DNA of 37,850 bases, from NCBI GenBank assembly GCA_937952095.1, contig CALFYG010000168.1, positions 1 to 37,850 of the forward strand, written 5' to 3'. The position numbers and the translations under genes are program-made. Within the stretch, counting starts at the first letter, position 1. Each line of letters opens with the position of its first letter. The notes under the pieces were generated by a model. It had not been told where the DNA came from. It saw nothing but the letters and a program-made list of their open reading frames with translations, and did not search any database. The stretch comes from an uncultured Micrococcales bacterium. GTDB taxonomy: Bacteria; Actinomycetota; Actinomycetes; S36-B12; UBA10799. Shown one piece after another: positions 15,788 to 22,888 of this stretch.

Positions 15788-15793
15788 TAGGCT
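15788..15793 (+). promoter_or_regulatory. -10 box (TAGGCT) of a leaderless promoter
   Basis: TAGGCT, six bases, then GTG at 15800; no Shine-Dalgarno present. Confidence 0.65.
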
Positions 15794-15799
15794 CGACCC

Positions 15800-16414
15800 G
15801 TGGCCAAGCGGGATCTCAAGAGGGAAATGCGCGACTTCTACGGTCCGTCGGCATCGGCGGTGGTGCGCGTCGACGTGCCCACGATGAACTTCTTGATGAT
15901 CGACGGACGCGGCGACCCCAACTCGTCGACGGACTACGCCGATGCGGTGCAGGCTCTTTTCGCGCTGTCGTACGCGGTGAAGTTCGCCGTGAAGAAGGGT
16001 CAGCAGGCGATCGACTACTCGGTCATGCCTCTGGAGGGCCTGTGGTGGTCGGAGGACCTCGACGCCTTCTCGGCGGGGGATCGCGAGCAGTGGCAGTGGA
16101 CGATGATGATCATGCAGCCGTCTTTCGTCGGTCATGACCTTGTGGCCCAGACGCGGGACGCGGTGATGCGCAAGAAGCAACTGCCGGCGCTGGAGTCCGT
16201 GCGTTTCGAGTCCTTCGCCGAGGGGCCGTCCGCCCAGATCCTGCACGTTGGGCCGTTCACGACGGAGGGGCCGACCATCGAGCGTGTCCACCGCTTCATC
16301 GCCGATTCCGGTGCCGAGCCGCGCGGCCAACACCACGAGATCTACCTCAGTGACATCACCAAGGCGGACCCGGCGAGATGGCGAACGGTGATCCGGCAGC
16401 CTTACGGCGCGTGA
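15800..16414 (+). CDS. GyrI-like small-molecule-binding domain protein
   Basis: 204 residues from GTG. N-terminal basic segment (AKRDLKREMRDFYGPS), then a GyrI/SOUL-like barrel: VDVPTMNFLMIDGRGDPN, QALFALSYAVKFAVKK, YSVMPLEGLWW, and HEIYLSD near the C-terminus. Stand-alone proteins of this type bind small hydrophobic ligands, and some hydrolyse electrophilic compounds. No DNA-binding domain is fused, so it is not a full regulator. Transcribed alone from a leaderless promoter. Confidence 0.82.
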   Translation: MAKRDLKREMRDFYGPSASAVVRVDVPTMNFLMIDGRGDPNSSTDYADAVQALFALSYAVKFAVKKGQQAIDYSVMPLEGLWWSEDLDAFSAGDREQWQWTMMIMQPSFVGHDLVAQTRDAVMRKKQLPALESVRFESFAEGPSAQILHVGPFTTEGPTIERVHRFIADSGAEPRGQHHEIYLSDITKADPARWRTVIRQPYGA

Positions 16415-16423
16415 GAACCGCGC

Positions 16424-16429
16424 TAGATT
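16424..16429 (+). promoter_or_regulatory. -10 box (TAGATT) of a leaderless promoter
   Basis: TAGATT, six bases, then GTG at 16436; no Shine-Dalgarno present. Confidence 0.65.
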
Positions 16430-16435
16430 GCGGCG

Positions 16436-17131
16436 GTGAGCGATCGCATTTACGTCCTGGAACTGGATGGGATGGAGCAATCGGCGGTCGATCTCGACGA
16501 TCCGACCCACCTGGTCTTCGACTACATGCGGCGCATCGGAGACCTCATCGACGCGATCCAGCCAGCATCACCGGCACCGATCCGGGCGCTGCACGTCGGC
16601 GGCGCCGCGATGAGCATCCCGCGCTATGTGGCAGCGACCCGGCCGCGGTCGGCGCAGATCGTGCTGGAGCCGGATGAGATCCTGATCGCGCAGGTCAGGG
16701 TGGAAGCGCCCTTGCCGCGGCACAGCGGGATCAAGGTCCGCGCCACCGATGGTGCTGCCGGGATCCGTCTGGTCCGGGACGCCAGCCAGGATCTCGTCGT
16801 CCTCGACGCCTTCGACAACGCCCGCGTGCCTGATGAACTCACCACTGCCGACTTCGTGGGTGAGGTGGCGCGCGTGCTCGCCCGGGGTGGGGTGTTCGTG
16901 GCGAACCTGGTAGACGAGGTGCCCTTCGCGCGGGTCCGTTCCCTGGTGGCCGCCGCCCGCACCATCGGTCCGGTGGTGGTGGGTGCCGAGCCGCCCACCG
17001 TGAAAGGGCGCCGGCCCGGCAACGTTCTGGTGGCCTGCGGCGGCGTGCCGCGCTCTGCTTTCGGGTCACCCTCTCCGCAGGAGTACCGCATCTTCGAAGG
17101 GTGGTCTGTCAGGGACAGCTTCGGAGCCTGA
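16436..17131 (+). CDS. Spermidine-synthase-like methyltransferase-fold protein
   Basis: 231 residues from GTG. Rossmann fold of the spermidine synthase/fused-MTase group: PIRALHVGGAAMSIPRYVAATRP is the nucleotide-binding strand-loop, IVLEPDEI the acidic second strand, DLVVLDAFDNARVPDEL the fourth strand. The typical GGGxG is GGAAM and the polyamine-binding residues of true SpeE are not clear, so it may not make spermidine. Many actinomycetes carry such an isolated protein. Convergent with glgC, with only four bases between stops. Confidence 0.8.
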   Translation: MSDRIYVLELDGMEQSAVDLDDPTHLVFDYMRRIGDLIDAIQPASPAPIRALHVGGAAMSIPRYVAATRPRSAQIVLEPDEILIAQVRVEAPLPRHSGIKVRATDGAAGIRLVRDASQDLVVLDAFDNARVPDELTTADFVGEVARVLARGGVFVANLVDEVPFARVRSLVAAARTIGPVVVGAEPPTVKGRRPGNVLVACGGVPRSAFGSPSPQEYRIFEGWSVRDSFGA

Positions 17132-17135
17132 GGGC

Positions 17136-18359
17136 CTACGGCTCGATCCGGGCGCCCTTGCCGATCACGACGACCCCGCCTGCACTCACCGTGAAGCGCT
17201 CACGATCGCGTTCGAGGTCGACTCCGATCTGTACGCCGTCCGGGATGTCGACGTACTTGTCGATGACCGCCCGTCGGATGACGGCGTTGCGGCCGACCCG
17301 CACACCTGGCATCAGCACCGCACCCTCCACGAACGCCCCTTCCGCCACGCGGACGTCGAAGGAGAGCACCGACTGCCGTACGTGGCCACCGGAGATGATC
17401 GACCCCGCGCCGACCATCGACTCGTGGGCGTTGCCGCCGAGCGCGAACTTGGCCGGCGGCAGTGGTGGCAGGGTGGTCAGGATCGGCCACTTGCGGTTGT
17501 AGAGGTTGAAGACCGGGTGCACGCTGACCAGATCCATGTGCGCGTCGTGGTACGCGTCCAGGCTCCCCACGTCGCGCCAGTAGCCGCGGTCGCGCTCGGT
17601 CACACCGGGGACCTCGTTGTCCGAGAAGTCGTAGACGTGGGCCAGCCCCTGGGCGGTGAGCATCGGGATGATGTTGCCGCCCATGTCGTGTACGGAACCC
17701 TCGTCGCCCGCGTCGATCTTCAGCGCCTCCACGAGCACGTCCGTGGTGAAGATGTAGTTCCCCATCGACACGTACGACTCGTTGGGGTTGTCGGGGATCC
17801 CCGGCGGGTCGGCCGGCTTCTCGTGGAAGGCGGTGATCCGCTGCCCGGTGACATCGGTCTCGATGACCCCGAACGGGGAAGCCTCGCCGCGCGGCATCCG
17901 GATCCCAGCGACGGTCACGCCCGCGCCGGACTCCATGTGCTGGTCGAGCATCTGTCCCGGGTCCATGCGGTAGATGTGGTCGGCGCCGAAGACCGCCACG
18001 TAGTCGGGGCGCTCGTCGTAGACGAGGTTGAGCGACTGGTATATGGCGTCGGCCGATCCCATGTACCAGCGCGGTCCTAGTCGCTGCTGCGCCGGGACCG
18101 GCGTGACGTAGTCCCCCATGAGGTTGGACATCCGCCACGTGGTCGTGATGTGGCGGTCGAGGGAGTGAGACTTGTACTGCGTCAGCACGCAGATCCGGGC
18201 GAAGCCGCCGTTGACGAGGTTGGAGAGGACGAAGTCGATCATCCGGTAGGCGCCGCCGAAGGGGACGGCCGGTTTGGCGCGGTCCGCGGTCAGGGGCATC
18301 AACCGCTTGCCTTCGCCGCCGGCCAGGACAATACCCAGAACGCTTGGACCATCTCTCAC
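17136..18359 (-). CDS. glgC: Glucose-1-phosphate adenylyltransferase
   Basis: About 407 residues. ADP-glucose pyrophosphorylase: GGEGKRLMPLTADRAKPAVPF near the N-terminus, YRMIDF, FGADHIYRMD, and a C-terminal left-handed beta-helix with hexapeptide-like repeats (GAFVEGAVLMPGVRVG). It makes ADP-glucose for glycogen and, in actinomycetes, for maltose-1-phosphate. An ATG at 18365 is two codons upstream, but GTG 18359 is preferred because TAACGT (18367-18372) sits seven bases before it, the leaderless pattern; the ATG would be only one base from the -10 box. Divergent from glgA/glgM. Confidence 0.94.
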   Translation of the reverse strand: MRDGPSVLGIVLAGGEGKRLMPLTADRAKPAVPFGGAYRMIDFVLSNLVNGGFARICVLTQYKSHSLDRHITTTWRMSNLMGDYVTPVPAQQRLGPRWYMGSADAIYQSLNLVYDERPDYVAVFGADHIYRMDPGQMLDQHMESGAGVTVAGIRMPRGEASPFGVIETDVTGQRITAFHEKPADPPGIPDNPNESYVSMGNYIFTTDVLVEALKIDAGDEGSVHDMGGNIIPMLTAQGLAHVYDFSDNEVPGVTERDRGYWRDVGSLDAYHDAHMDLVSVHPVFNLYNRKWPILTTLPPLPPAKFALGGNAHESMVGAGSIISGGHVRQSVLSFDVRVAEGAFVEGAVLMPGVRVGRNAVIRRAVIDKYVDIPDGVQIGVDLERDRERFTVSAGGVVVIGKGARIEP

Positions 18360-18366
18360 ATGCATC

Positions 18367-18389
18367 ACGTTAGACAATCCCCATAGCCT
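18367..18389. promoter_or_regulatory. Back-to-back leaderless promoters of glgC and glgA
   Basis: Minus-strand TAACGT (18367-18372) serves glgC and plus-strand TAGCCT (18384-18389) serves glgA, each 6-7 bases from its start codon. Only 11 bp separate the two -10 boxes, so polymerase bound at one must cover the other; use of the two is probably mutually exclusive. Confidence 0.65.
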
Positions 18390-18395
18390 TAAGCC

Positions 18396-19562
18396 GTGCG
18401 AACAGCGATTCTGACCAGGGAATGGCCCCCGGACATCTACGGGGGGGCCGGCGTTCACGTGGAACACCTCGTCCCGGAACTGCGCAAGATCATCGATGTG
18501 GACGTGCACTGCTTCGGGGGCCCGCGCACGGATGCCACGGCCCACCCGGTCCCCGACTACTTGGACGACGCCAACGCGGCGCTACAGACCCTGGGTGTGG
18601 ATCTCGGGATGGCTGATGCCGTGGCCGGCTGCGACGTTGCGCACTCGCACACGTGGTACGCCAACCTCGGCGGCCACCTTTCCGGGCTCCTGCACGACAT
18701 CCCGCACGTCATCACCGCCCACTCCTTGGAGCCGCGACGGCCGTGGAAGCGGGAGCAACTCGGCGGCGGGTACGCGATCTCGTCATGGGTGGAGAACACC
18801 GCGTATCACAACGCCGATGCCATCATCGCCGTCAGTGCGGGCATGCGTGACGACGTGCTCGACTGCTACCCGTTCGTCGATCCGCAGCGCGTGCATGTGG
18901 TGCACAACGGCATCGACACGCAGGCGTACCGCAAGGTCGATGAGGTCGACGCCCTTCTCAGCCATGGCGTGGACCCGGAGAAGCCCTATGTGCTGTTCGT
19001 GGGCCGGATCACCCGGCAGAAGGGCATCGCGCACCTGCTGCGGGCCGCGCAGGAGTTCGACGACTCCGTGCCGCTGGTGCTCTGCGCCGCCTCTCCCGAC
19101 ACTCCGGAGTTGGGCGCGGAGGTGTCGGCGGCCATCGACACTCTGCGTGAGCAGCGTCCTGACGTCCACTGGCTCAACGGTCACCTCGACCGCTCCGACG
19201 TGCGGCAGCTGCTCAGCCATGCCCTGGTCTTCGCGTGCCCGAGCGTCTACGAGCCGCTGGGGATCGTGAACCTGGAAGCGATGGGGTGTGAGGCCCCGGT
19301 GGTGGCCAGCGACGTCGGTGGCATCCCGGAGGTCGTCGTCGACGGCGAGACCGGACTGCTCGTGCACTACGACGCCGACGACACCGCACAGTTCGAGGCG
19401 GACTTCGCCAAGGCCATCAACGACGTCGTCGCCGACCCCGCTCGCGCTCAGGCGATGGGTCGGGCCGGCCGGGCGCGTGCGATCTCCGACTTCGGCTGGG
19501 ACGCCATCGCGGCCAAGACGGTTGAGGTCTACCGCACGGCACAGGCGGTACACGGCGGCTGA
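18396..19562 (+). CDS. glgA: GT4 glycogen synthase/maltose-1-phosphate synthase
   Basis: 388 residues from GTG. GT-B glycosyltransferase family 4 of the actinobacterial GlgA type: N-terminal EWPPDIYGGAGVHVEHLV, VLFVGRITRQKGIAHLL, and C-terminal ACPSVYEPLGIVNLEAMGCEAPVVASDVGG with the E-x7-E donor motif. In mycobacteria the equivalent (Rv1212c, GlgM) uses ADP-glucose and glucose-1-phosphate to make alpha-maltose-1-phosphate for the GlgE pathway; it is likewise divergent from glgC. Whether this one is GlgA or GlgM in activity cannot be told from sequence alone. Confidence 0.92.
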   Translation: MRTAILTREWPPDIYGGAGVHVEHLVPELRKIIDVDVHCFGGPRTDATAHPVPDYLDDANAALQTLGVDLGMADAVAGCDVAHSHTWYANLGGHLSGLLHDIPHVITAHSLEPRRPWKREQLGGGYAISSWVENTAYHNADAIIAVSAGMRDDVLDCYPFVDPQRVHVVHNGIDTQAYRKVDEVDALLSHGVDPEKPYVLFVGRITRQKGIAHLLRAAQEFDDSVPLVLCAASPDTPELGAEVSAAIDTLREQRPDVHWLNGHLDRSDVRQLLSHALVFACPSVYEPLGIVNLEAMGCEAPVVASDVGGIPEVVVDGETGLLVHYDADDTAQFEADFAKAINDVVADPARAQAMGRAGRARAISDFGWDAIAAKTVEVYRTAQAVHGG

Positions 19563-19582
19563 CCAGCAGGCCGAACGCGGCG

Positions 19583-19619
19583 ATCCGGGAGCACTTCGGT
19601 GATCCGGGAGCACTTCGGC
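19583..19619. repeat. Tandem duplication of an 18-bp unit
   Basis: GATCCGGGAGCACTTCGG at 19583-19600 and again at 19602-19619 (19-bp period). It lies between the convergent ends of glgA and the nitroreductase. An imperfect reverse match (GGCTCACGGATGG, 19631-19643) follows. Confidence 0.85.
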
Positions 19620-19656
19620 GGCACCGTAAGGCTCACGGATGGCGAAGCCAGACCGG

Positions 19657-20244
19657 CTAAACCAGAACGGCGGCCTGGTCGAAGGACAGTCGCGGCATGC
19701 GCGGCCGGAACGCCTCGTCACCGGGGTGGCCGATGTTCACCAGAAGTAGGGAGCGCCAGCGGCCGTCGGGGAAGAAGGCACGGTCCACACCCTCGCGGTC
19801 GAACCCACCCATCGGCCCAGCGGCCAGTCCGTGGGCGCGCACGCCGAGGATGAAGTAGCCGGCCTGCAGGGTGGCGTTCATCTTCGCCATCGGTTCCCGG
19901 CGCGCGGGGTCCTGCCAGGCCAGGTGGGGGTCCGTGGCGAAGGGCATCAGTGCGGGCAGGTGCTCATGCCAGTCCGCGTCGTAGGCGAGGATGGCGGTCA
20001 CCGGCGCGGAGCGGACCTTGGCGACATTGCCGGGCTCGACATGCCGTTCGAGGTCGAGTTTCGCGTCGGCGCTGCGCGCGAAAGCGATCCGCAGGGGCTG
20101 TGAGTTCATGGCGGTGGGAGCCCACTTGACCGTTTCGTAGATCGCCTGCAGGTGTTCATCGGTCAGGGGGGTGTCGGCGAAGTCATAGGCGGTGTGAGCC
20201 TCGCTGAACAGGTGGTCGGTGGCGGCTGAGGTTGTGAGGGTCAT
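19657..20244 (-). CDS. Nitroreductase-family protein, RutE-like
   Basis: 195 residues. FMN-dependent nitroreductase fold in the RutE/HadB branch: AYDFADTPLTDEHLQAIYETVKWAPTAMNSQP at the N-terminus with the FMN-contacting PTAMNSQP, PMAKMNATLQAGYFILGVRAHGL, and LLLVNIGHPG near the end. RutE reduces malonic semialdehyde in pyrimidine breakdown; relatives reduce nitro compounds or other aldehydes. No rut genes are nearby, so the substrate is unknown. Transcribed in the same direction as the unrecognised gene upstream, with an AT-rich palindrome in the 40-bp gap. Confidence 0.87.
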   Translation of the reverse strand: MTLTTSAATDHLFSEAHTAYDFADTPLTDEHLQAIYETVKWAPTAMNSQPLRIAFARSADAKLDLERHVEPGNVAKVRSAPVTAILAYDADWHEHLPALMPFATDPHLAWQDPARREPMAKMNATLQAGYFILGVRAHGLAAGPMGGFDREGVDRAFFPDGRWRSLLLVNIGHPGDEAFRPRMPRLSFDQAAVLV

Positions 20245-20267
20245 GCCGGTGTCAACGCGGACCTGTC

Positions 20268-20280
20268 TGAATATATTTCA
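20268..20280. promoter_or_regulatory. AT-rich imperfect palindrome upstream of the nitroreductase gene
   Basis: TGAATATATTTCA: half-sites TGAA/TTCA around TATAT, conspicuous in GC-rich surroundings. On the minus strand it lies about 25 bp before the nitroreductase start, with GTTGAC boxes on both sides. It could be an operator or an AT-rich promoter core; no regulator gene adjoins it. Confidence 0.4.
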
Positions 20281-20284
20281 ACCG

Positions 20285-21334
20285 TCAACTATCCTGCAGG
20301 GCAGGGAGACTGAACCCGGACTGGATGACCATGCACCACACCTCGTCGGCGGGGACGTGCTCGCTGGCCCGCACCGACGCCTCCCCGACGTCGGGGAACT
20401 CGTCGGCCCGCTCCTGGGCCACTAGGACGTAGCGCCGCGGGGCGGGGGCGTCAGTCGCCCATGAACGTGGCACCTGGTCGAAGTCCGGGACCACGGGGAG
20501 TTCGACGGTAGCTGCGGCCCGGGTCACCAGTTCCTGCACCTCGCTGGCGGCGTCCGTCTGGGCACTGGCACGCAATTGCTCGAGTTCGGCGGTCTCCCGC
20601 GCGGCGATGACCTCGCGCAAGCGGTCAGCCGCGACCGATTTCGCTGCGGACACGAGATCGGACTGACTCTGCGCGCGGGCCTTTGCAGAACGCCAGCGGC
20701 CGAAACCGGAGCGCTGCACCTGGCGCAGGTGTTCGGCTACGGCGGTGTCCAGCGTCGGGGTCGAGCCCAGCGGGGGCGTCGTGGCGAGGTCGTCGAGCCC
20801 GGCGAGTGCGGCGCGAAACCCATCGACCGACGCGAGCACCTGGTCGGCGGTGTCGCCGCCGATGCGGTCGATCGCCTTGCCCAGGTCTTGGATCTCAGGC
20901 GCCTCATCGAGTTCCGCGCGGATCTTCTCGTGATCGACAGTCACCTCGCCCGGTTCGGTCAGCGCGACCACGGTCACGCCGAGCACCGACCAGCGCAGGC
21001 ATCGTTCATTGGTGTCTGTGAGATCACTCAGTGGCGTCGTGGGGGTCTGGTTGCGCAGGACCCACCACGCGGCCGCAGCCAGCGCGGCGTCCTGGCCCGG
21101 GGTGATCCACAAGGCGCCTGCCACCGTCTGCGGTGCCACCGCGCGGTCCCACTCGTCGACGGCCTCACTGATCCCGCCGGTGACCACCACATGGGTGGCC
21201 GGTTCAGTCGGTGGTGCGCTCACCAGCGCGATGTCCGCAGCGCCGGTGGTGACCTTGGCCGAGAGCCGTTCTGCGAGGTCCGCGCCCACGGCGCTGTTGG
21301 CGGTGTCCGCGCTGATGCGCACGCCGTTCGACAT
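20285..21334 (-). CDS. Unrecognised protein with central coiled coil
   Basis: 349 residues. I do not recognise a family. Visible: an N-terminal alpha/beta region (~1-130) with alternating strands such as ADIALVSAPP, THVVVTGGIS and GALWITPGQD; a helical, charged central part (~150-280) with coiled-coil character, basic near FGRWRSAKARAQSQSD; and a C-terminal alpha/beta end (YVLVAQERADEFPDVG, WCMVIQSGFSLPAL). No signal peptide or membrane segment. ATG 21334 starts 25 bp after the DUF4388 gene stop; a longer frame upstream overlaps that gene and is rejected. The two are probably one operon. Confidence 0.65.
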   Translation of the reverse strand: MSNGVRISADTANSAVGADLAERLSAKVTTGAADIALVSAPPTEPATHVVVTGGISEAVDEWDRAVAPQTVAGALWITPGQDAALAAAAWWVLRNQTPTTPLSDLTDTNERCLRWSVLGVTVVALTEPGEVTVDHEKIRAELDEAPEIQDLGKAIDRIGGDTADQVLASVDGFRAALAGLDDLATTPPLGSTPTLDTAVAEHLRQVQRSGFGRWRSAKARAQSQSDLVSAAKSVAADRLREVIAARETAELEQLRASAQTDAASEVQELVTRAAATVELPVVPDFDQVPRSWATDAPAPRRYVLVAQERADEFPDVGEASVRASEHVPADEVWCMVIQSGFSLPALQDS

Positions 21335-21359
21335 GGGCGCCAGAGTATCGCCCCCGACC

Positions 21360-22238
21360 TCAGCGGCGACGGTGCGGCGAGGGATTGAGGCCACCGAGTT
21401 GGGACAACTCGCGCAGCAGGTCCGCAGGGTCATCGAACTCGTCGCCGGCCAGCGGGGCGGGTACCGGCGGTGGCGGTACCGGGATGGGGGCAGGCGCCGG
21501 GGCTGGCTCGTGGTGTTCGGCCGGGGGCCAGGGCGCAGGCCGGTCCGCGGTGGGCGGTAGGTGCGTCTCGGGTACGGCGACCAGGCCGGCGGCCAGCAGA
21601 CCCTCAAGGATCGAGGCAGCTTCGAGCACCGAGAAGCCGGCTTGGTCGGCGATCGATTGCAGGCTGCGCTGGCCGTCGACGCGGCACAGGACCGCCCAGT
21701 CGGTGGGGCGCAGGGCCGTGTCCTTGCCACCGAGGCCCTCGTCGCGCAGGCTCGGCACGGTGTCAGGGCCACCGATGCGACGCACGACACGTTGCCACTG
21801 GTTCACGCGATCCGCGGCAGCGTTCAGGACATCCTCCACGCGGGGTCCGGCAGGGGGCAAGCTGTCGGTTGCGGCGGGTGTGAATGTGCACTCTGCGTCG
21901 GACCAGCGCAGCATCGACGCCACGTCGTCGCACAACTGACCCCACGCGACGGCCTCCACTGCCTGTCGTTGCACCAGGCCCATTCGGACGAGGACATCGC
22001 CGAGGCGCATCTGGGGGTGCTGTTGCTGGACAGCCAACGCCGATCCGAGGTTGGTCAGGCTCAACGCCCCGCCGCTGACAAGGCGCATTCCCAGCGCGGG
22101 CCGGGAGGCCGAATGCTCCACGGTGCAGATCCGGCCGTCGCGGAACAGGATGTGACCAGTGGCTCCCGGGCCCACGATCCTCAGCGAACCGCTGGCGCCG
22201 TTGGCGGCCAGTGTGCGCAGTTCCGCAGCGACATCCAT
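21360..22238 (-). CDS. DUF4388 (PATAN-like) domain protein
   Basis: 292 residues. N-terminal DUF4388 domain: AAELRTLAANGASGSLRI, GHILFRDGRICTVEHSA, LGDVLVRMGLV, and AVEAVAWGQLCDDVASMLRW. A winged-helix-like segment follows (~175-220, DWAVLCRVDGQRSLQSIADQAG), then a Pro-rich linker (~225-262) and a short acidic-helical end DDPADLLRELSQLGG. DUF4388 proteins are linked to two-component and MglA-type GTPase signalling in other bacteria; the role here is unknown. Divergent from the rsiG-like gene. Confidence 0.75.
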   Translation of the reverse strand: MDVAAELRTLAANGASGSLRIVGPGATGHILFRDGRICTVEHSASRPALGMRLVSGGALSLTNLGSALAVQQQHPQMRLGDVLVRMGLVQRQAVEAVAWGQLCDDVASMLRWSDAECTFTPAATDSLPPAGPRVEDVLNAAADRVNQWQRVVRRIGGPDTVPSLRDEGLGGKDTALRPTDWAVLCRVDGQRSLQSIADQAGFSVLEAASILEGLLAAGLVAVPETHLPPTADRPAPWPPAEHHEPAPAPAPIPVPPPPVPAPLAGDEFDDPADLLRELSQLGGLNPSPHRRR

Positions 22239-22249
22239 ACCGTCTCATC

Positions 22250-22292
22250 GGCCCGCGGGGGCCCAGGGTTGAGTCACGGGGCCCCGCGGGCC
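22250..22292. promoter_or_regulatory. GC-rich inverted repeat in a divergent promoter region
   Basis: Perfect 11-bp arms GGCCCGCGGGG (22250-22260) and CCCCGCGGGCC (22282-22292) with inner partial pairing. It lies between the DUF4388 start and the rsiG-like promoter. It could be an operator for both, or a strong stem in the DUF4388 leader. Confidence 0.5.
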
Positions 22293-22324
22293 GCCTGTGA
22301 CTACCCGATCGCCGCCCGCGGGCG

Positions 22325-22330
22325 TACAGT
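22325..22330 (+). promoter_or_regulatory. -10 box (TACAGT) of a leaderless promoter
   Basis: TACAGT, six bases, then GTG of the rsiG-like gene; no Shine-Dalgarno present. Confidence 0.65.
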
Positions 22331-22336
22331 GATCAC

Positions 22337-22888
22337 GTGTCTTTGGCCAAACCGCAAGGCAAGCGGGCACTCGACCAGATCCTCGACGAGCACTATGTCG
22401 CGGACCTGACCGTCCTCCCGTTGTCCGAGTTGCGTGAGCGTCGCGTGCGCGCCGATCACGAGGAGGCCTGGCTGTCCTACATCCGGCGTATGTTGCACGG
22501 CCGGATCGACATCCTTGAGGCGAATCAGGCCATGCGCGCCGAGCGCGGCGAGCCGGTCGGTGAACTCGACCTGGACGCCCTGGTGGCCTCATTGGCCGGC
22601 AAGATGGGCCCCGGCACACAGGCCCCGGGACCGGATGTCGTTGATTCCCCCGGGGGTGGGCGGCGCGCGGTGGAGCGCCTGATCGCCCGCGCCGGCTTGG
22701 ACGAGTACAGCTCCATGTCCGACGACGATCTCGACGCGCGCCTCGATGAGCTCCGGGAGATGGAGCGAGAGGTGTCCACGGTGCGCCAGCGCGTCCATGA
22801 GGTCCAGGACCAGTTGACCGCGGAACTCGCCCGCAGGTACCGCTCCGGTGAGGCGTCGCCGGAGAGCGCGCTCAAAGGGGCCCCGTGA
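22337..22888 (+). CDS. RsiG-like c-di-GMP-responsive anti-sigma factor
   Basis: 183 residues, mostly two long helices joined by a flexible Gly/Pro linker (~90-110). In Streptomyces, RsiG holds the sporulation sigma factor WhiG inactive when bound to c-di-GMP, through two copies of E(X)3S(X)2R(X)3Q(X)3D. Here both copies are recognisable with exact spacing: E43-S47-R50-H54-D58 and E143-S147-R150-H154-D158. The Gln is His in both copies. c-di-GMP binding is therefore plausible but altered. No WhiG-like sigma factor is in the window. GTG start from a leaderless promoter; overlaps the asparaginase gene by GTGA. Confidence 0.85.
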   Translation: MSLAKPQGKRALDQILDEHYVADLTVLPLSELRERRVRADHEEAWLSYIRRMLHGRIDILEANQAMRAERGEPVGELDLDALVASLAGKMGPGTQAPGPDVVDSPGGGRRAVERLIARAGLDEYSSMSDDDLDARLDELREMEREVSTVRQRVHEVQDQLTAELARRYRSGEASPESALKGAP

